Shown here piece by piece: positions 42,107-50,949 of a DNA stretch of 64,000 bases. Source of the DNA: Bradyrhizobium sp. RP6 (GTDB taxonomy: Bacteria > Pseudomonadota > Alphaproteobacteria > Rhizobiales > Xanthobacteraceae); assembly GCF_003837805.1 (NCBI RefSeq), contig NZ_RQIT01000002.1:558001-622000 (forward strand), read 5' to 3'. The position numbers and the translations under genes are program-made. A model generated the notes under the pieces. It did not search any database. It was not told the origin of the DNA and saw nothing but the letters and a program-made list of their open reading frames with translations. Within the stretch, counting starts at the first letter, position 1, and each line of letters opens with the position of its first letter.

Positions 42107-42845
42107 CACTGCGATCGCCGAGGCTCCGGCCAGGGCTGCGAGCGGCGGAAACATCCTTCAAGTCCGCAACCTCGAAGCCTGGTACGGCGAGTCCCACATC
42201 CTGCACGGGATCGACTTCGACGTGAACGCGGGCGAGGTCGTCACCTTGCTCGGGCGCAACGGCGCCGGCAAGACGACCACGCTGAAGTCGATCATGGGCA
42301 TCATCGGCAAGCGCTCCGGTTCGGTGAAGTTCAACAACCAGGAGATCATTCGCGCGACCTCCGACAGGATCGCGCGCATGGGCATCGCGTTCTGCCCGGA
42401 AGAGCGGGGCATATTCGCCAGCCTCGACGTGCGGGAGAATTTGATGTTGCCGCCGGTCGTCCGCGAGGGCGGACTGCCGCTCGACCAGATCTTCGATCTG
42501 TTTCCGAACCTGAAGGAGCGGCTGAGCAGCCAGGGCACCAAGCTGTCGGGCGGCGAGCAGCAGATGCTCGCGATCGCGCGCATCCTGCGCACCGGCGCGA
42601 GCTTCCTGATGCTGGACGAGCCGACCGAGGGCCTCGCGCCCGTCATCATCCAGCAGATCGGTCACACCATCGCGCGGCTCAAGAAGGAGGGCTTCACGAT
42701 CCTCCTGGTCGAGCAGAACTTCCGCTTCGCATCCACCGTCGCCGACCGCTACTACGTGGTCGAGCACGGCAAGATCATTGACGGATTCTCCAACGCGGAG
42801 CTTGCCGCCAACATGGACAAGCTCCACACCTATTTGGGCGTCTAG
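42099..42845 (+). CDS. livF: Branched-chain amino acid-type ABC transporter ATPase LivF
   Basis: A 248-residue ABC ATPase with Walker A GRNGAGKTTT, signature LSGGEQQMLAIARIL, Walker B FLMLDEPTEGLAP and switch region VEQNF. The order and the LivF-type signature separate it from LivG. It overlaps livG by 8 bp, so translation is coupled. It is followed by a dispersed palindrome in the gap before the binding-protein gene. Confidence 0.92.
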   Translation: MPDTAIAEAPARAASGGNILQVRNLEAWYGESHILHGIDFDVNAGEVVTLLGRNGAGKTTTLKSIMGIIGKRSGSVKFNNQEIIRATSDRIARMGIAFCPEERGIFASLDVRENLMLPPVVREGGLPLDQIFDLFPNLKERLSSQGTKLSGGEQQMLAIARILRTGASFLMLDEPTEGLAPVIIQQIGHTIARLKKEGFTILLVEQNFRFASTVADRYYVVEHGKIIDGFSNAELAANMDKLHTYLGV

Positions 42846-42914
42846 AGCATGATCGGGATCCGGAGGGCCACGTCAGCGCAAAGTGCGTAGCGGTTTTCCG
42901 AAGAGATCGTGCTC
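42845..42914. repeat. Dispersed palindrome, GAGCATGATC type (copy 1)
   Basis: Ends GAGCATGATC and GATCGTGCTC enclose an AGCGGTTTTCCG-containing core. The same core and ends occur at 46888-46936. This is the form of a short palindromic repeat abundant between genes in Rhizobiales. It starts at the livF stop codon. Confidence 0.65.
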
Positions 42915-42958
42915 GAGTTGAAGAGCTGCCAACGAGAAAATTCAAAAAGGAAAGTTGC

Positions 42959-44182
42959 ATGAAGACCAGGTCGATTGCGTCATTGCTGCTGACCACCGCG
43001 CTCACCTTCGCCGCAACAGGCGTCGCGTCGGCGCAGGACAAGACGGTCAAGATCGGCGCGCTGTCCGATCAGTCCGGGCTCTACGCCGACCTCGGCGGCC
43101 CCGGCTCGACGCTCGCCGCGCAGATGGCCGTCGAGGATTCCGGCCTGGCTGCGAAGGGCTGGAAGATCGACATCATCTCCGGCGATCACCAGAACAAGCC
43201 GGACATCGGCACCGCGATCGCGCGGCAGTGGTTCGACGTCGACAAGGTCGATGTCATCGTCGACGTGCCGAATTCCGGCGTGGCGCTCGCCGTCAATAAC
43301 GTCATCAAGGAGAAGAACGGCGTCTACATCAATTCGGGTGCGGCGACCTCCGATCTCACCAACGCGCAGTGCTCGCCCAACACCGTGCACTGGACCTACG
43401 ACACCTACATGCTGGCGCACACCACCGGCCAGGCGCTGGTGAAGGCAGGTGGCGACACCTGGTTCTTCCTGACCGCGGACTATGCCTTCGGTGCTGCTCT
43501 CGAGCGCGACACCACGGCGGTGGTCACGGCCAACGGCGGCAAGGTGATCGGCGGCGTCAAGCATCCGCTCAACACGCCGGACTTCTCGTCCTTCCTGCTC
43601 CAGGCGCAGGCCTCCAAGGCCAAGATCATCGGCCTTGCCAACGCCGGCGGCGACACCACCAACACGATCAAGCAGGCGGCCGAGTTCGGCATCGTCAAGG
43701 GCGGCCAGAAGCTCGCGGCCCTCTTGCTCTTCCTCACCGACGTCAAGGCGATCGGCCTCGAGACGGCGCAGGGACTCAATTTCACCGAGACGTTCTACTG
43801 GGACATGAACGACAAGACCCGGGCGTTCTCCAAGCGCTTCGCCGAGAAGATGAAGAACAACGCGCCACCCACGATGGTGCAGGCGGGGGTCTATGCCGGC
43901 GTGCGCCACTATCTCAAGGCCCTCGAAGCGCTCGGCGGCAACCCGCATGACGGCGTCAAGGTCGTCGAGAAGATGAAGTCGATGCCGACCGAGGACGATC
44001 TGTTCGCCAAGGGCGAGATCCAGCCCAACGGCCGCACCATCCACGACGCCTATCTGTTCGAGGTGAAGAAGCCCTCGGAGTCCAAGGGGCCATGGGACTT
44101 CTACAAGCTGGTGGGCACGGTGCCGGGCGACCAGGCTTTCACGCCATTGTCCGCGAGCAAGTGCGCGCTGTTGAAGAAGTAA
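42959..44182 (+). CDS. Periplasmic amino-acid binding protein (LivK-like)
   Basis: A 407-residue type 1 periplasmic binding protein. The signal peptide is about residues 1-23 (SLLLTTALTFAATGVASAQ), and the mature N-terminus is DKTVKIGALSDQSGLYADLGG. It supplies substrate to the LivHM permease encoded downstream. A close paralogue is encoded at 56180-57406 (shared blocks include WFFLTADYAFG, GGVKHPLNT and AKIIGLANAGGDTTN). The ligand could be amino acids, urea-like compounds or aromatic acids. Confidence 0.9.
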   Translation: MKTRSIASLLLTTALTFAATGVASAQDKTVKIGALSDQSGLYADLGGPGSTLAAQMAVEDSGLAAKGWKIDIISGDHQNKPDIGTAIARQWFDVDKVDVIVDVPNSGVALAVNNVIKEKNGVYINSGAATSDLTNAQCSPNTVHWTYDTYMLAHTTGQALVKAGGDTWFFLTADYAFGAALERDTTAVVTANGGKVIGGVKHPLNTPDFSSFLLQAQASKAKIIGLANAGGDTTNTIKQAAEFGIVKGGQKLAALLLFLTDVKAIGLETAQGLNFTETFYWDMNDKTRAFSKRFAEKMKNNAPPTMVQAGVYAGVRHYLKALEALGGNPHDGVKVVEKMKSMPTEDDLFAKGEIQPNGRTIHDAYLFEVKKPSESKGPWDFYKLVGTVPGDQAFTPLSASKCALLKK

Positions 44183-44189
44183 GATAACG

Positions 44190-44215
44190 GCCCGCAGGCC
44201 TTGAGGCCCGCGGGC
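44190..44215 (+). terminator. Hairpin between binding-protein and permease genes
   Basis: GCCCGC...GCGGGC with an inner AGGCCTTGAGGCC palindrome, 8 bp after the binding-protein stop and followed by GACTTT. Such hairpins often partially terminate transcription and raise the level of binding-protein mRNA over permease mRNA. Confidence 0.5.
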
Positions 44216-44254
44216 GACTTTCAGGGAACGCCGAAGGGACCGGGTGCGGGATCG

Positions 44255-45118
44255 ATGCAGGCTCTATACGCTCAGCTACTGGTGGGACTGATCAACGGCT
44301 CGTTCTACGCGCTGCTCAGTCTCGGGCTTGCCGTAATCTTCGGCATGCTCAACATCATCAATTTCGCCCATGGCGCGCTCTACATGATGGGCGCCTTCGT
44401 CGCCTATTTCCTGCTGAACCTCGGCGGGATCAGCTACTGGTGGGCGTTGCTGCTCGCGCCAATCATCGTCGGCATCTTCGGCATGATCCTGGAACGGACC
44501 ATGCTGCAATGGCTGACGGGGCTCGATCACCTCTACGGCCTGCTGCTGACGTTCGGCATCGCGCTGATCGTGCAGGGCGTTTTCCAGAACTATTTCGGCT
44601 CCTCCGGCCTGCCCTATGCCATTCCGGACCAGCTCAAGGGCGGCATGAATCTCGGCTTCATGTTCCTGCCGATCTATCGCGGCTGGGTCGTCGTGTTCTC
44701 CCTCGTCGTGTGCCTTGCGACCTGGTTCCTGATCGAGAAGACGCAGCTCGGCGCCTACCTGCGCGCCGCCACCGAGAACCCGACGCTGGTGCGCGCCTTC
44801 GGCATCAACGTGCCGCGCATGATCACGCTGACCTACGGTCTCGGCGTCGGCCTTGCGGCACTCGCCGGCGTGCTGTCGGCGCCGATCAACCAGGTGCGGC
44901 CGCTGATGGGCGCCGACCTCATCATCGTCGTGTTCGCGGTGGTCGTGATCGGCGGCATGGGATCGATCATGGGCTCCATCATCACCGGCTTCGCGCTCGG
45001 CGTGATCGAGGGCCTGACCAAGTATTTCTACCCCGAGGCCTCCAACACCGTCGTGTTCGTGCTGATGGTGCTGGTGCTCTTGGTGAAGCCAACGGGATTG
45101 ACGGGAAGGGCCGCCTGA
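44255..45118 (+). CDS. livH: Branched-chain amino acid-type ABC transporter permease LivH
   Basis: A 287-residue inner-membrane permease with about eight helices. The family markers are LLVGLINGSFYALLSLGLAVIFGMLNIINFAHG (about residues 8-40) and the EAA-like loop ENPTLVRAFGINVPRM (about 174-189). The start at 44255 is preferred to 44201. It is immediately followed by livM (1-bp gap). Confidence 0.92.
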   Translation: MQALYAQLLVGLINGSFYALLSLGLAVIFGMLNIINFAHGALYMMGAFVAYFLLNLGGISYWWALLLAPIIVGIFGMILERTMLQWLTGLDHLYGLLLTFGIALIVQGVFQNYFGSSGLPYAIPDQLKGGMNLGFMFLPIYRGWVVVFSLVVCLATWFLIEKTQLGAYLRAATENPTLVRAFGINVPRMITLTYGLGVGLAALAGVLSAPINQVRPLMGADLIIVVFAVVVIGGMGSIMGSIITGFALGVIEGLTKYFYPEASNTVVFVLMVLVLLVKPTGLTGRAA

Positions 45119-45119
45119 G

Positions 45120-46088
45120 ATGACAACCCTGACGGACGACACGCTGCCGGTGACCCCTCGCGCGATGCGCGACGAGATGATCGTGTTCGTGCTGATGGCG
45201 CTGCTGCTGGCGGCCGTGCCGTTCACCGGCGTCTATCCCTTCTTCGTGATGCAGGCGCTGTGCTTTGCGCTGCTCGCCTGCGCCTTCAATCTGCTGATCG
45301 GCTACGGCGGCCTGCTGTCCTTTGGCCACGCGATGTTCTTAGGGACAGCGGGCTATTGCAGCGCGCATGCGCTGAAGGTGTGGGCGCTGCCGCCGGAGCT
45401 CGGCATCCTCGTCGGCATCGCCGCGGCGTTCGTCCTGTCGATCATCACCGGCTACATCTCGATCCGCCGCCAGGGCATCTATTTCTCGATGATCACGCTG
45501 GCGCTGTCGCAGCTCCTGTACTTCATCTATCTCCAGGTCCCATTCACCCACGGCGAGGACGGCATCCAGGGCATCCCGCAGGGGTACATGTTCGGCGTCT
45601 TCGATCTCTCCAAGCCGACGGTGCTCTATTACGTCGTGCTGGCCGGCTTCCTTGCCGGCTTCCTCCTGATCTTCCGCATCATCAACTCGCCGTTCGGCGA
45701 AGTCCTGAAGGCGATCCGCGAGAACGAGCCGCGGGCGATCTCGCTCGGCTACCGCACCGACCAGTACAAGTTCCTGGCTTTCGTCCTGTCGGGTACGCTG
45801 GCCGGTTTTGCCGGTGCGCTGAAGGTGTTTGTGGCCCAGAACGCCTCGCTCACCGACGTGCACTGGTCGATGTCGGGCGAGGTCGTGCTGATGACGCTGG
45901 TCGGTGGTCTTGGGACCATTTTCGGACCCGTGGTCGGCGCCTTCGTCATCATCGCCATGCAGCAATATCTGGCGGGCTTCGGACAGTGGGTGACGGTGAT
46001 CCAGGGCGCGATCTTCGTGATCTGCGTGCTCACCTTCCGCCGCGGCGTCATCGGCGAAATCGCGCATTACTTCCGTCGATCGCTATAA
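45120..46088 (+). CDS. livM: Branched-chain amino acid-type ABC transporter permease LivM
   Basis: A 322-residue permease with LivM features: FALLACAFNLLIGYGGLLSFGHAMFLG (about residues 49-75) and ENEPRAISLGYRTDQYKFLAFVLSG (about 201-225). It pairs with LivH in the membrane. It is the last gene of the cluster, followed by overlapping palindromes. Confidence 0.92.
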   Translation: MTTLTDDTLPVTPRAMRDEMIVFVLMALLLAAVPFTGVYPFFVMQALCFALLACAFNLLIGYGGLLSFGHAMFLGTAGYCSAHALKVWALPPELGILVGIAAAFVLSIITGYISIRRQGIYFSMITLALSQLLYFIYLQVPFTHGEDGIQGIPQGYMFGVFDLSKPTVLYYVVLAGFLAGFLLIFRIINSPFGEVLKAIRENEPRAISLGYRTDQYKFLAFVLSGTLAGFAGALKVFVAQNASLTDVHWSMSGEVVLMTLVGGLGTIFGPVVGAFVIIAMQQYLAGFGQWVTVIQGAIFVICVLTFRRGVIGEIAHYFRRSL

Positions 46089-46093
46089 GTAGT

Positions 46094-46119
46094 TGAAATT
46101 GCATCAATTTCATTGATGC
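46094..46119. other. Two overlapping mutually exclusive inverted repeats after livM
   Basis: TGAAATTG-CAT-CAATTTCA (46094-46112) and GCATCAAT-TTC-ATTGATGC (46101-46119) share sequence, so only one hairpin can form at a time. There is no U-run, so an operator or alternative mRNA structure is as likely as a terminator. Confidence 0.5.
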
Positions 46120-46184
46120 GTGAAAGCGGTGGATGACCCGGCTCCGTGGGCGTGAGATGACACGCGCGCGGATCGAAAATGGTC

Positions 46185-46203
46185 TATGACAGTTTCATGA
46201 CAG
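46185..46203 (-). promoter_or_regulatory. PhoB (Pho) box upstream of DUF47-pit
   Basis: On the minus strand the sequence is CTGTCATGAAACTGTCATA, two CTGTCAT repeats spaced 11 bp apart. It matches the Pho-box consensus closely. It is 41 bp upstream of the DUF47 start. In Sinorhizobium the equivalent orfA-pit operon is repressed by PhoB under phosphate limitation; the same control is inferred here. Confidence 0.7.
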
Positions 46204-46243
46204 CCCTCCGGGGCCTGACCATTCTAACCGGTAGCCTATCCCC

Positions 46244-46888
46244 ATGATGCGTTGGTTTCGTGCGTTCCTGCCCAAGGAAGAACGGTTCTTCGACCTGTTC
46301 GACCGGCATGCCCAGACCGTGATCCAGGGCGCGATCGCGCTCCAGGGCATGCTCAATGGGGGCGAGGAGACGCCGGTCTATTGCCAGCGCGTCAACCAGT
46401 TCGAGAACGACGCCGACAACATTACCCGTGAGGTGCTGACGGCGGTGCGGCGCACCTTCATCACTCCGTTCGACCGCGGCGACATCAAGAACCTCATCAC
46501 GTCGCTGGACGATGCCATCGACCAGATGCAGCAGACGGCCAAGGCGGTCATGCTGTTCGAGGTCCGCAGCTTCGAGCCGCCCATGCGCGAGATCGGCGGG
46601 CTCCTGATCGAATGCGCCAATCTGGTCGGGCGTGCGCTGCCGCTGATGCAGTCGATCGGCCCGAACGTCGCCATGCTGACCGCGATCACCGAAGAGCTCG
46701 GCAAGCTGGAGGGCCGGGTCGACGATCTCCACGACATCGGCCTGAAGGAGCTGTTCCTGAAGCATCGCGAGGGCAATGCGATGGATTTCATCGTCGGCGT
46801 CGAGATCTACGACCATCTCGAGAAGGTGGCCGATCGCTTCGACGACGTCGCGAACGAGATCAACAGCATCGTCATCGAGCAGGTTTAG
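46244..46888 (+). CDS. DUF47 protein (PhoU-like, OrfA of orfA-pit)
   Basis: A 214-residue all-helical DUF47/PhoU-related protein. Family blocks include LPKEERFFDLFDRHAQTV (about residues 8-25), ENDADNITREVL and FITPFDRGDIKNLITSLDDAIDQM (about 77-100). Members act with PiT transporters and may gate or regulate phosphate uptake. It is encoded 69 bp upstream of pit, matching the OrfA-Pit arrangement known in rhizobia. Confidence 0.9.
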   Translation: MMRWFRAFLPKEERFFDLFDRHAQTVIQGAIALQGMLNGGEETPVYCQRVNQFENDADNITREVLTAVRRTFITPFDRGDIKNLITSLDDAIDQMQQTAKAVMLFEVRSFEPPMREIGGLLIECANLVGRALPLMQSIGPNVAMLTAITEELGKLEGRVDDLHDIGLKELFLKHREGNAMDFIVGVEIYDHLEKVADRFDDVANEINSIVIEQV

Positions 46889-46936
46889 CGCATGATCCGG
46901 AACAGTGTGCAGCGGTTTTCCGTTCAGATCATGCGC
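46888..46936. repeat. Dispersed palindrome, GCGCATGATC type (copy 2)
   Basis: GCGCATGATC...GATCATGCGC around CAGCGGTTTTCCG, starting at the last base of the DUF47 stop codon. It is the same family as 42845-42914. It sits between the DUF47 and pit cistrons. Confidence 0.65.
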
Positions 46937-46957
46937 CAACTTTAGGGCAGGGCCGCC

Positions 46958-47965
46958 GTGGACGCCGCGTTGGGTCTTCCCATCCTGGTCGGCTTGATCG
47001 CCGTCGCGCTGCTGTTCGACTTCCTGAACGGCCTGCACGACGCCGCCAATTCGATCGCGACCATCGTCTCGACCCGCGTGCTGCGGCCGCAATTCGCGGT
47101 GTTCTGGGCCGCCTTCTTCAATTTCATCGCCTTCATGGTGTTCGGACTGCACGTCGCCCAGACCATCGGCACCGGCATCATCGATCCCGCGGTCGTCGAT
47201 GCCCAGGTGATCTTCGCAGCGCTCATCGGCGCGATTGTCTGGAACCTCGTGACCTGGGCGCTCGGCATTCCGTCCTCGTCGTCGCACGCGTTGATCGGCG
47301 GCCTCGTCGGCGGCGGCATGGCCAAGGCGGGGATTTCGGCCGCGGTGTGGGGCGGCCTGTCCAAGACGGTGCTGGCGATCGTGCTGTCTCCGCTGGTCGG
47401 CTTCCTGTTGGCGATGATGCTGGTGGCGATCGTGTCGTGGGCCTCGGTGCGCTCGACGCCGTTCGCGGTCGATCGTGCCTTCCGGATCCTGCAATTCGCC
47501 TCCGCCTCGCTCTATTCGCTCGGCCATGGCGGCAACGACGCGCAGAAGACCATGGGCATCATCGCGGTGCTGCTGTATTCGCAGGGTCATCTCGGCAGCG
47601 AGTTCTCGGTGCCGTTCTGGGTGGTGCTGTCCTGCCAGGCGGCAATGGCGCTGGGCACGCTGATGGGCGGCTGGCGCATCGTCCGCACCATGGGCCTGCG
47701 CATCACGAAATTGACGCCGATGCAGGGCTTTTGCGCCGAGACGGGGGGCGCCGCGACCCTGTTCATGGCGACCTATCTCGGAGTTCCCGTCTCGACCACC
47801 CACACCATCACCGGTGCCATCGTCGGCGTCGGCGCCGCCCGCCGCGTCTCGGCCGTCCGCTGGAACGTCGCGAGCTCGATCGTCTATGCCTGGGTGATCA
47901 CGATCCCGGCCTCAGCCATCGTCGCGGCGCTGACCTGGTGGCTGGTCCAGATCTTCGTCAAGTGA
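46958..47965 (+). CDS. pit: Low-affinity inorganic phosphate transporter PiT
   Basis: A 335-residue PiT-family permease with about ten membrane helices that couples phosphate-metal complex uptake to protons. The two PiT signatures are present: [23 protein letters not shown] (about residues 19-41) and [17 protein letters not shown] (about 187-203), both containing the GxxDAxN-type motif. It uses a GTG start. It overlaps the convergent exporter gene by 8 bp. It is probably controlled by PhoB through the box at 46185-46203. Confidence 0.93.
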   Translation: MDAALGLPILVGLIAVALLFDFLNGLHDAANSIATIVSTRVLRPQFAVFWAAFFNFIAFMVFGLHVAQTIGTGIIDPAVVDAQVIFAALIGAIVWNLVTWALGIPSSSSHALIGGLVGGGMAKAGISAAVWGGLSKTVLAIVLSPLVGFLLAMMLVAIVSWASVRSTPFAVDRAFRILQFASASLYSLGHGGNDAQKTMGIIAVLLYSQGHLGSEFSVPFWVVLSCQAAMALGTLMGGWRIVRTMGLRITKLTPMQGFCAETGGAATLFMATYLGVPVSTTHTITGAIVGVGAARRVSAVRWNVASSIVYAWVITIPASAIVAALTWWLVQIFVK

Positions 47966-48272
47966 CGAGCTTCAGTCCGGCAATCCCGGCGACAATCAGG
48001 GCGATGCTGGCAAGGCGCAAGGCCGTTGCCGGCTCGCCGAACAGGACGATGCCGAGCGTCGCAGTGCCCACCGCGCCGATGCCGGTCCAGACCGCATAGG
48101 CGGTTCCGACCGGGAGCGATTTGAGCGCAAGTCCAAGCAGGATGACGCTGCCGGCCATGGCCGCCAAGGTGATCACCGACGGCAGAAGCCTGGTGAAACC
48201 CTCAGTGTATTTCAGGCCGATCGCCCAGGTGATCTCGAGAAGGCCGGCGACGAACAGGATGCTCCAGGCCAT
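47958..48272 (-). CDS. gdx: SMR-family guanidinium exporter (Gdx/SugE)
   Basis: A 104-residue small multidrug resistance protein with four helices. The SugE/Gdx signature is [22 protein letters not shown] (about residues 11-32), with the essential glutamate at residue 13 and the WAIGLKY pattern of guanidinium exporters rather than EmrE. It works as an antiparallel dimer exchanging guanidinium for protons. The ATG at 48272 follows GGAGGG with 5-nt spacing. A guanidine-II riboswitch lies directly upstream, which fixes the likely substrate. Confidence 0.9.
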   Translation of the reverse strand: MAWSILFVAGLLEITWAIGLKYTEGFTRLLPSVITLAAMAGSVILLGLALKSLPVGTAYAVWTGIGAVGTATLGIVLFGEPATALRLASIALIVAGIAGLKLVT

Positions 48273-48290
48273 GACGGCCCTCCATTCAAG

Positions 48291-48341
48291 GCAGGGTCGT
48301 CCCCGCGGCTGAGGTGCTGAGAAACGGAAGGCCGTCCTTCC
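48291..48341 (-). promoter_or_regulatory. Guanidine-II (mini-ykkC) riboswitch
   Basis: On the minus strand there are two hairpins with ACGR tetraloops: GGAAGG-ACGG-CCTTCC (48326-48341) and GCGGGG-ACGA-CCCTGC (48291-48306), separated by 19 nt. The second is 18 nt upstream of the exporter start, just before the ribosome site. Paired hairpins with ACGR loops define the mini-ykkC class that binds guanidinium and switches on translation of guanidine exporters. Confidence 0.88.
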
Positions 48342-48429
48342 CGAAAGCCGATATGGGACTGGCCGAATGGCTCCGCAATCACCAAATGAGGCTTGATCAG
48401 GCCCGTTTTCCCTGCCACACGCTCCCGCC

Positions 48430-50052
48430 ATGTCCGACATCGCCATCACCACAGCCGAATCGCCGGCCCGTTCCCCGCTTGCCGCAGAAGTGGCGCGGCG
48501 GCGGACCTTTGCGATCATCTCCCACCCCGACGCCGGCAAGACCACGCTGACCGAGAAGCTGCTGCTGTTCGGCGGCGCCATCAATCTGGCCGGCCAGGTC
48601 AAGGCCAAGGGCGAGCGGCGCAATACGCGTTCCGACTGGATGAAGATCGAGCGCGAACGCGGCATCTCGGTCGTGACCTCGGTGATGACCTTCGAGTTCG
48701 AAGGGCTGGTGTTCAACCTGCTGGACACGCCGGGCCACGAGGACTTCTCGGAAGACACCTATCGCACGCTGACGGCGGTCGATTCCGCGGTGATGGTGAT
48801 CGACGCCGCCAAGGGCATCGAGGCGCGCACCCGGAAGCTGTTCGAGGTGTGCCGCCTGCGCGACATTCCGATCATCACCTTCATCAACAAGATGGACCGC
48901 GAGAGCCGCGACGTTTTCGAGCTGCTCGACGAGATCGAGAAGACGCTGGCGCTCGACACCACGCCGATGACCTGGCCGGTCGGTCGCGGCCGCGACTTCC
49001 TCGGCACCTATGACGTCGTCAATGGCGGCGTGCGCCTGCTCGAAGGCGGCGGCGCCAAGACCGGTGCGGCGCAGCAGATCGAGATCGAAGAACTGGCCAA
49101 GCTCAACGCCAATCTCGACGTCTCCGCCGTGAAGGACGAGCTCGAGCTCGTCACGGAGGCGTCAAAGCCGTTCGAGCTCGAGGCGTTCCGCGAAGGCCAT
49201 CTGACGCCGGTCTATTTCGGCAGCGCGCTGCGCAATTTCGGCGTCGGCGACCTGCTGGAAGGCCTCGGCAAGTTCGCGCCCGAGCCGCGTGCGCAGGACA
49301 GCGACCAGCGCAAGGTCGAGGCCACCGATCCGCGCATGAGCGCCTTCGTGTTCAAGATCCAGGCCAACATGGATCCGAACCACCGCGACCGCATCGCCTT
49401 CGCGCGGCTGTGCTCCGGCAAACTCAGCCGCGGCATGAAGGCGAAGCTCGTGCGCACCGGCAAGAGCATGCCGCTGTCGAGCCCGCAATTCTTCTTCGCG
49501 CAGGATCGCTCCGTGGCGGACGAAGCCTTCGCCGGCGACGTCGTCGGCATTCCCAACCACGGCACGCTGCGCATCGGCGATACGCTGACGGAAGGGGACG
49601 ATTTCAACTTCGTCGGCGTGCCGAGCTTCGCTCCGGAAATCGTCCGCCGCGTCCGTCTCACCGACGCGATGAAGGCGAAGAAGCTGAAGGAAGCGCTGCA
49701 GCAGATGTCGGAGGAGGGCGTGGTGCAGGTGTTTCGCCCGCGTGACGGCGCGCCGGCTCTCGTCGGTGTGGTCGGTGCGCTCCAGCTCGACGTGCTGAAG
49801 GCTCGGCTCGAGGCGGAGTATTCGCTGCCGGTCGAGTTCGAGGTCAGCGAATTTCAGCTGGCACGCTGGGTCTCCTCGGAGGACCGCAAGAAGCTCGACG
49901 CCTTCATCGCTGCCAACACCTCCAGCATCGCCGACGACGTCGACGGCGATCCCGTGTATCTCGCCCGGAACGAATTCTATCTCGGCTACACCAGGGAGCG
50001 CGCCGAGGGCATCGAGTTCAGCAACGTCAAGGACGTCAAGAAGAAGGGGTAG
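48430..50052 (+). CDS. prfC: Peptide chain release factor 3
   Basis: A 540-residue translational GTPase that recycles RF1 and RF2 from the ribosome. G1 is SHPDAGKTT (about residues 31-39), the switch II motif is [16 protein letters not shown] (about 98) and the G4 is NKMD (about 155). The C-terminal domain contains VVQVFRP and [21 protein letters not shown], as expected for RF3 rather than EF-G. Its promoter region adjoins the riboswitch of the divergent exporter gene. Confidence 0.95.
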   Translation: MSDIAITTAESPARSPLAAEVARRRTFAIISHPDAGKTTLTEKLLLFGGAINLAGQVKAKGERRNTRSDWMKIERERGISVVTSVMTFEFEGLVFNLLDTPGHEDFSEDTYRTLTAVDSAVMVIDAAKGIEARTRKLFEVCRLRDIPIITFINKMDRESRDVFELLDEIEKTLALDTTPMTWPVGRGRDFLGTYDVVNGGVRLLEGGGAKTGAAQQIEIEELAKLNANLDVSAVKDELELVTEASKPFELEAFREGHLTPVYFGSALRNFGVGDLLEGLGKFAPEPRAQDSDQRKVEATDPRMSAFVFKIQANMDPNHRDRIAFARLCSGKLSRGMKAKLVRTGKSMPLSSPQFFFAQDRSVADEAFAGDVVGIPNHGTLRIGDTLTEGDDFNFVGVPSFAPEIVRRVRLTDAMKAKKLKEALQQMSEEGVVQVFRPRDGAPALVGVVGALQLDVLKARLEAEYSLPVEFEVSEFQLARWVSSEDRKKLDAFIAANTSSIADDVDGDPVYLARNEFYLGYTRERAEGIEFSNVKDVKKKG

Positions 50053-50210
50053 GGCAGCCACGTCCCTCCGCCGTGCAGCCATACTGTCCGCTGCCATGCC
50101 CCGGCATGACCTCAAGAGCGGATTTGAACGCGTATGTGAACGAGCGCAGGCTTGATACCGGGGCGGCCGGTGCCGATTTCCATCGGGATGGGTCCTGTGG
50201 TTTCGTGGTC

Positions 50211-50753
50211 ATGTGGCGCTTCATCCTTGTGCTCCTCCTTGTGACGATCCTGCCGGCATCGGCCGACGCGTGGCGCCGCCCTCTCGAAGAGGAGCCGTTC
50301 TCGTATGAGCCGTGCGGCGGGCCTTTTCAGGGACCTTGCATCACCGAAATTCCATTTCCATTCGGCGAGACTCTCCAGCTCACGGTCGAGAGCGTTCCTG
50401 CGCAAGCCGACATTGCGAAGTACCGGCGGCCCGATCATGACCTTGATACGATCGGCGACCTCTTCGCCGAGCTGCGTTCGTGTTGGTCACCTCCTCCCGC
50501 TGACCATGCGCGGGCGGGCATGCAGATGTCGGTGCGGTTCAGCCTCAACCGATCGGGCGGTCTGATCGGCCCGCCGCGCATGACATTTGCGACTGCGGGT
50601 GTCCCCGCCGACACCCGCGCGACCTATCTCGATGCCATCAACGCATCGTTGAAGGCATGCCTGCCGCTGAAATTCACCAGCAGCTTTGGCGGCGCGCTGG
50701 CCGGCAAGCCGATCGCGATCCGCTACGTCGACAATCGCGAGCTTGCGAAGTAG
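50211..50753 (+). CDS. Secreted hypothetical protein with TonB-C-like domain
   Basis: A 180-residue protein with an N-terminal signal peptide (MWRFILVLLLVTILPASADA). Its C-terminal part (GMQMSVRFSLNRSGGLIGPPRMTFATAG...YLDAINASLKACLPLKFT) has the spacing of a TonB C-terminal-like domain without the rest of TonB. It is probably periplasmic. Proteins of this form are common and uncharacterised in Bradyrhizobium. The ATG at 50211 begins the signal peptide; the longer upstream frame is not supported. Confidence 0.7.
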   Translation: MWRFILVLLLVTILPASADAWRRPLEEEPFSYEPCGGPFQGPCITEIPFPFGETLQLTVESVPAQADIAKYRRPDHDLDTIGDLFAELRSCWSPPPADHARAGMQMSVRFSLNRSGGLIGPPRMTFATAGVPADTRATYLDAINASLKACLPLKFTSSFGGALAGKPIAIRYVDNRELAK

Positions 50754-50764
50754 CACCGCTCTGT

Positions 50765-50880
50765 CTCCTCATCCTGAGGAGCGCGCACCGCGCGCGTCTC
50801 GAAGGGATGAAAGGCGACGCTGTCGCACAGCCGGGCCTGCATGGTTCGAGACGGCGCTGAGCGCCTCCTCACCATGAGGA
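50765..50880. repeat. Dispersed intergenic repeat (TCCTCATCCTGAGGAG type)
   Basis: Starts TCCTCATCCTGAGGAG and ends CGCCTCCTCACCATGAGGA, with GTCTCGAAGGGATGAA and GGTTCGAGACGG inside, forming a long imperfect inverted repeat. It has the form of a repeat family common between Bradyrhizobium genes. It lies upstream of nnrU. Confidence 0.65.
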
Positions 50881-50949
50881 AGAGTTGCGACAGCGAGCCA
50901 ATCGATGATACCTCAGAGGCTGGGGCGCTGGTCAAAAGGGGAGAATGTC

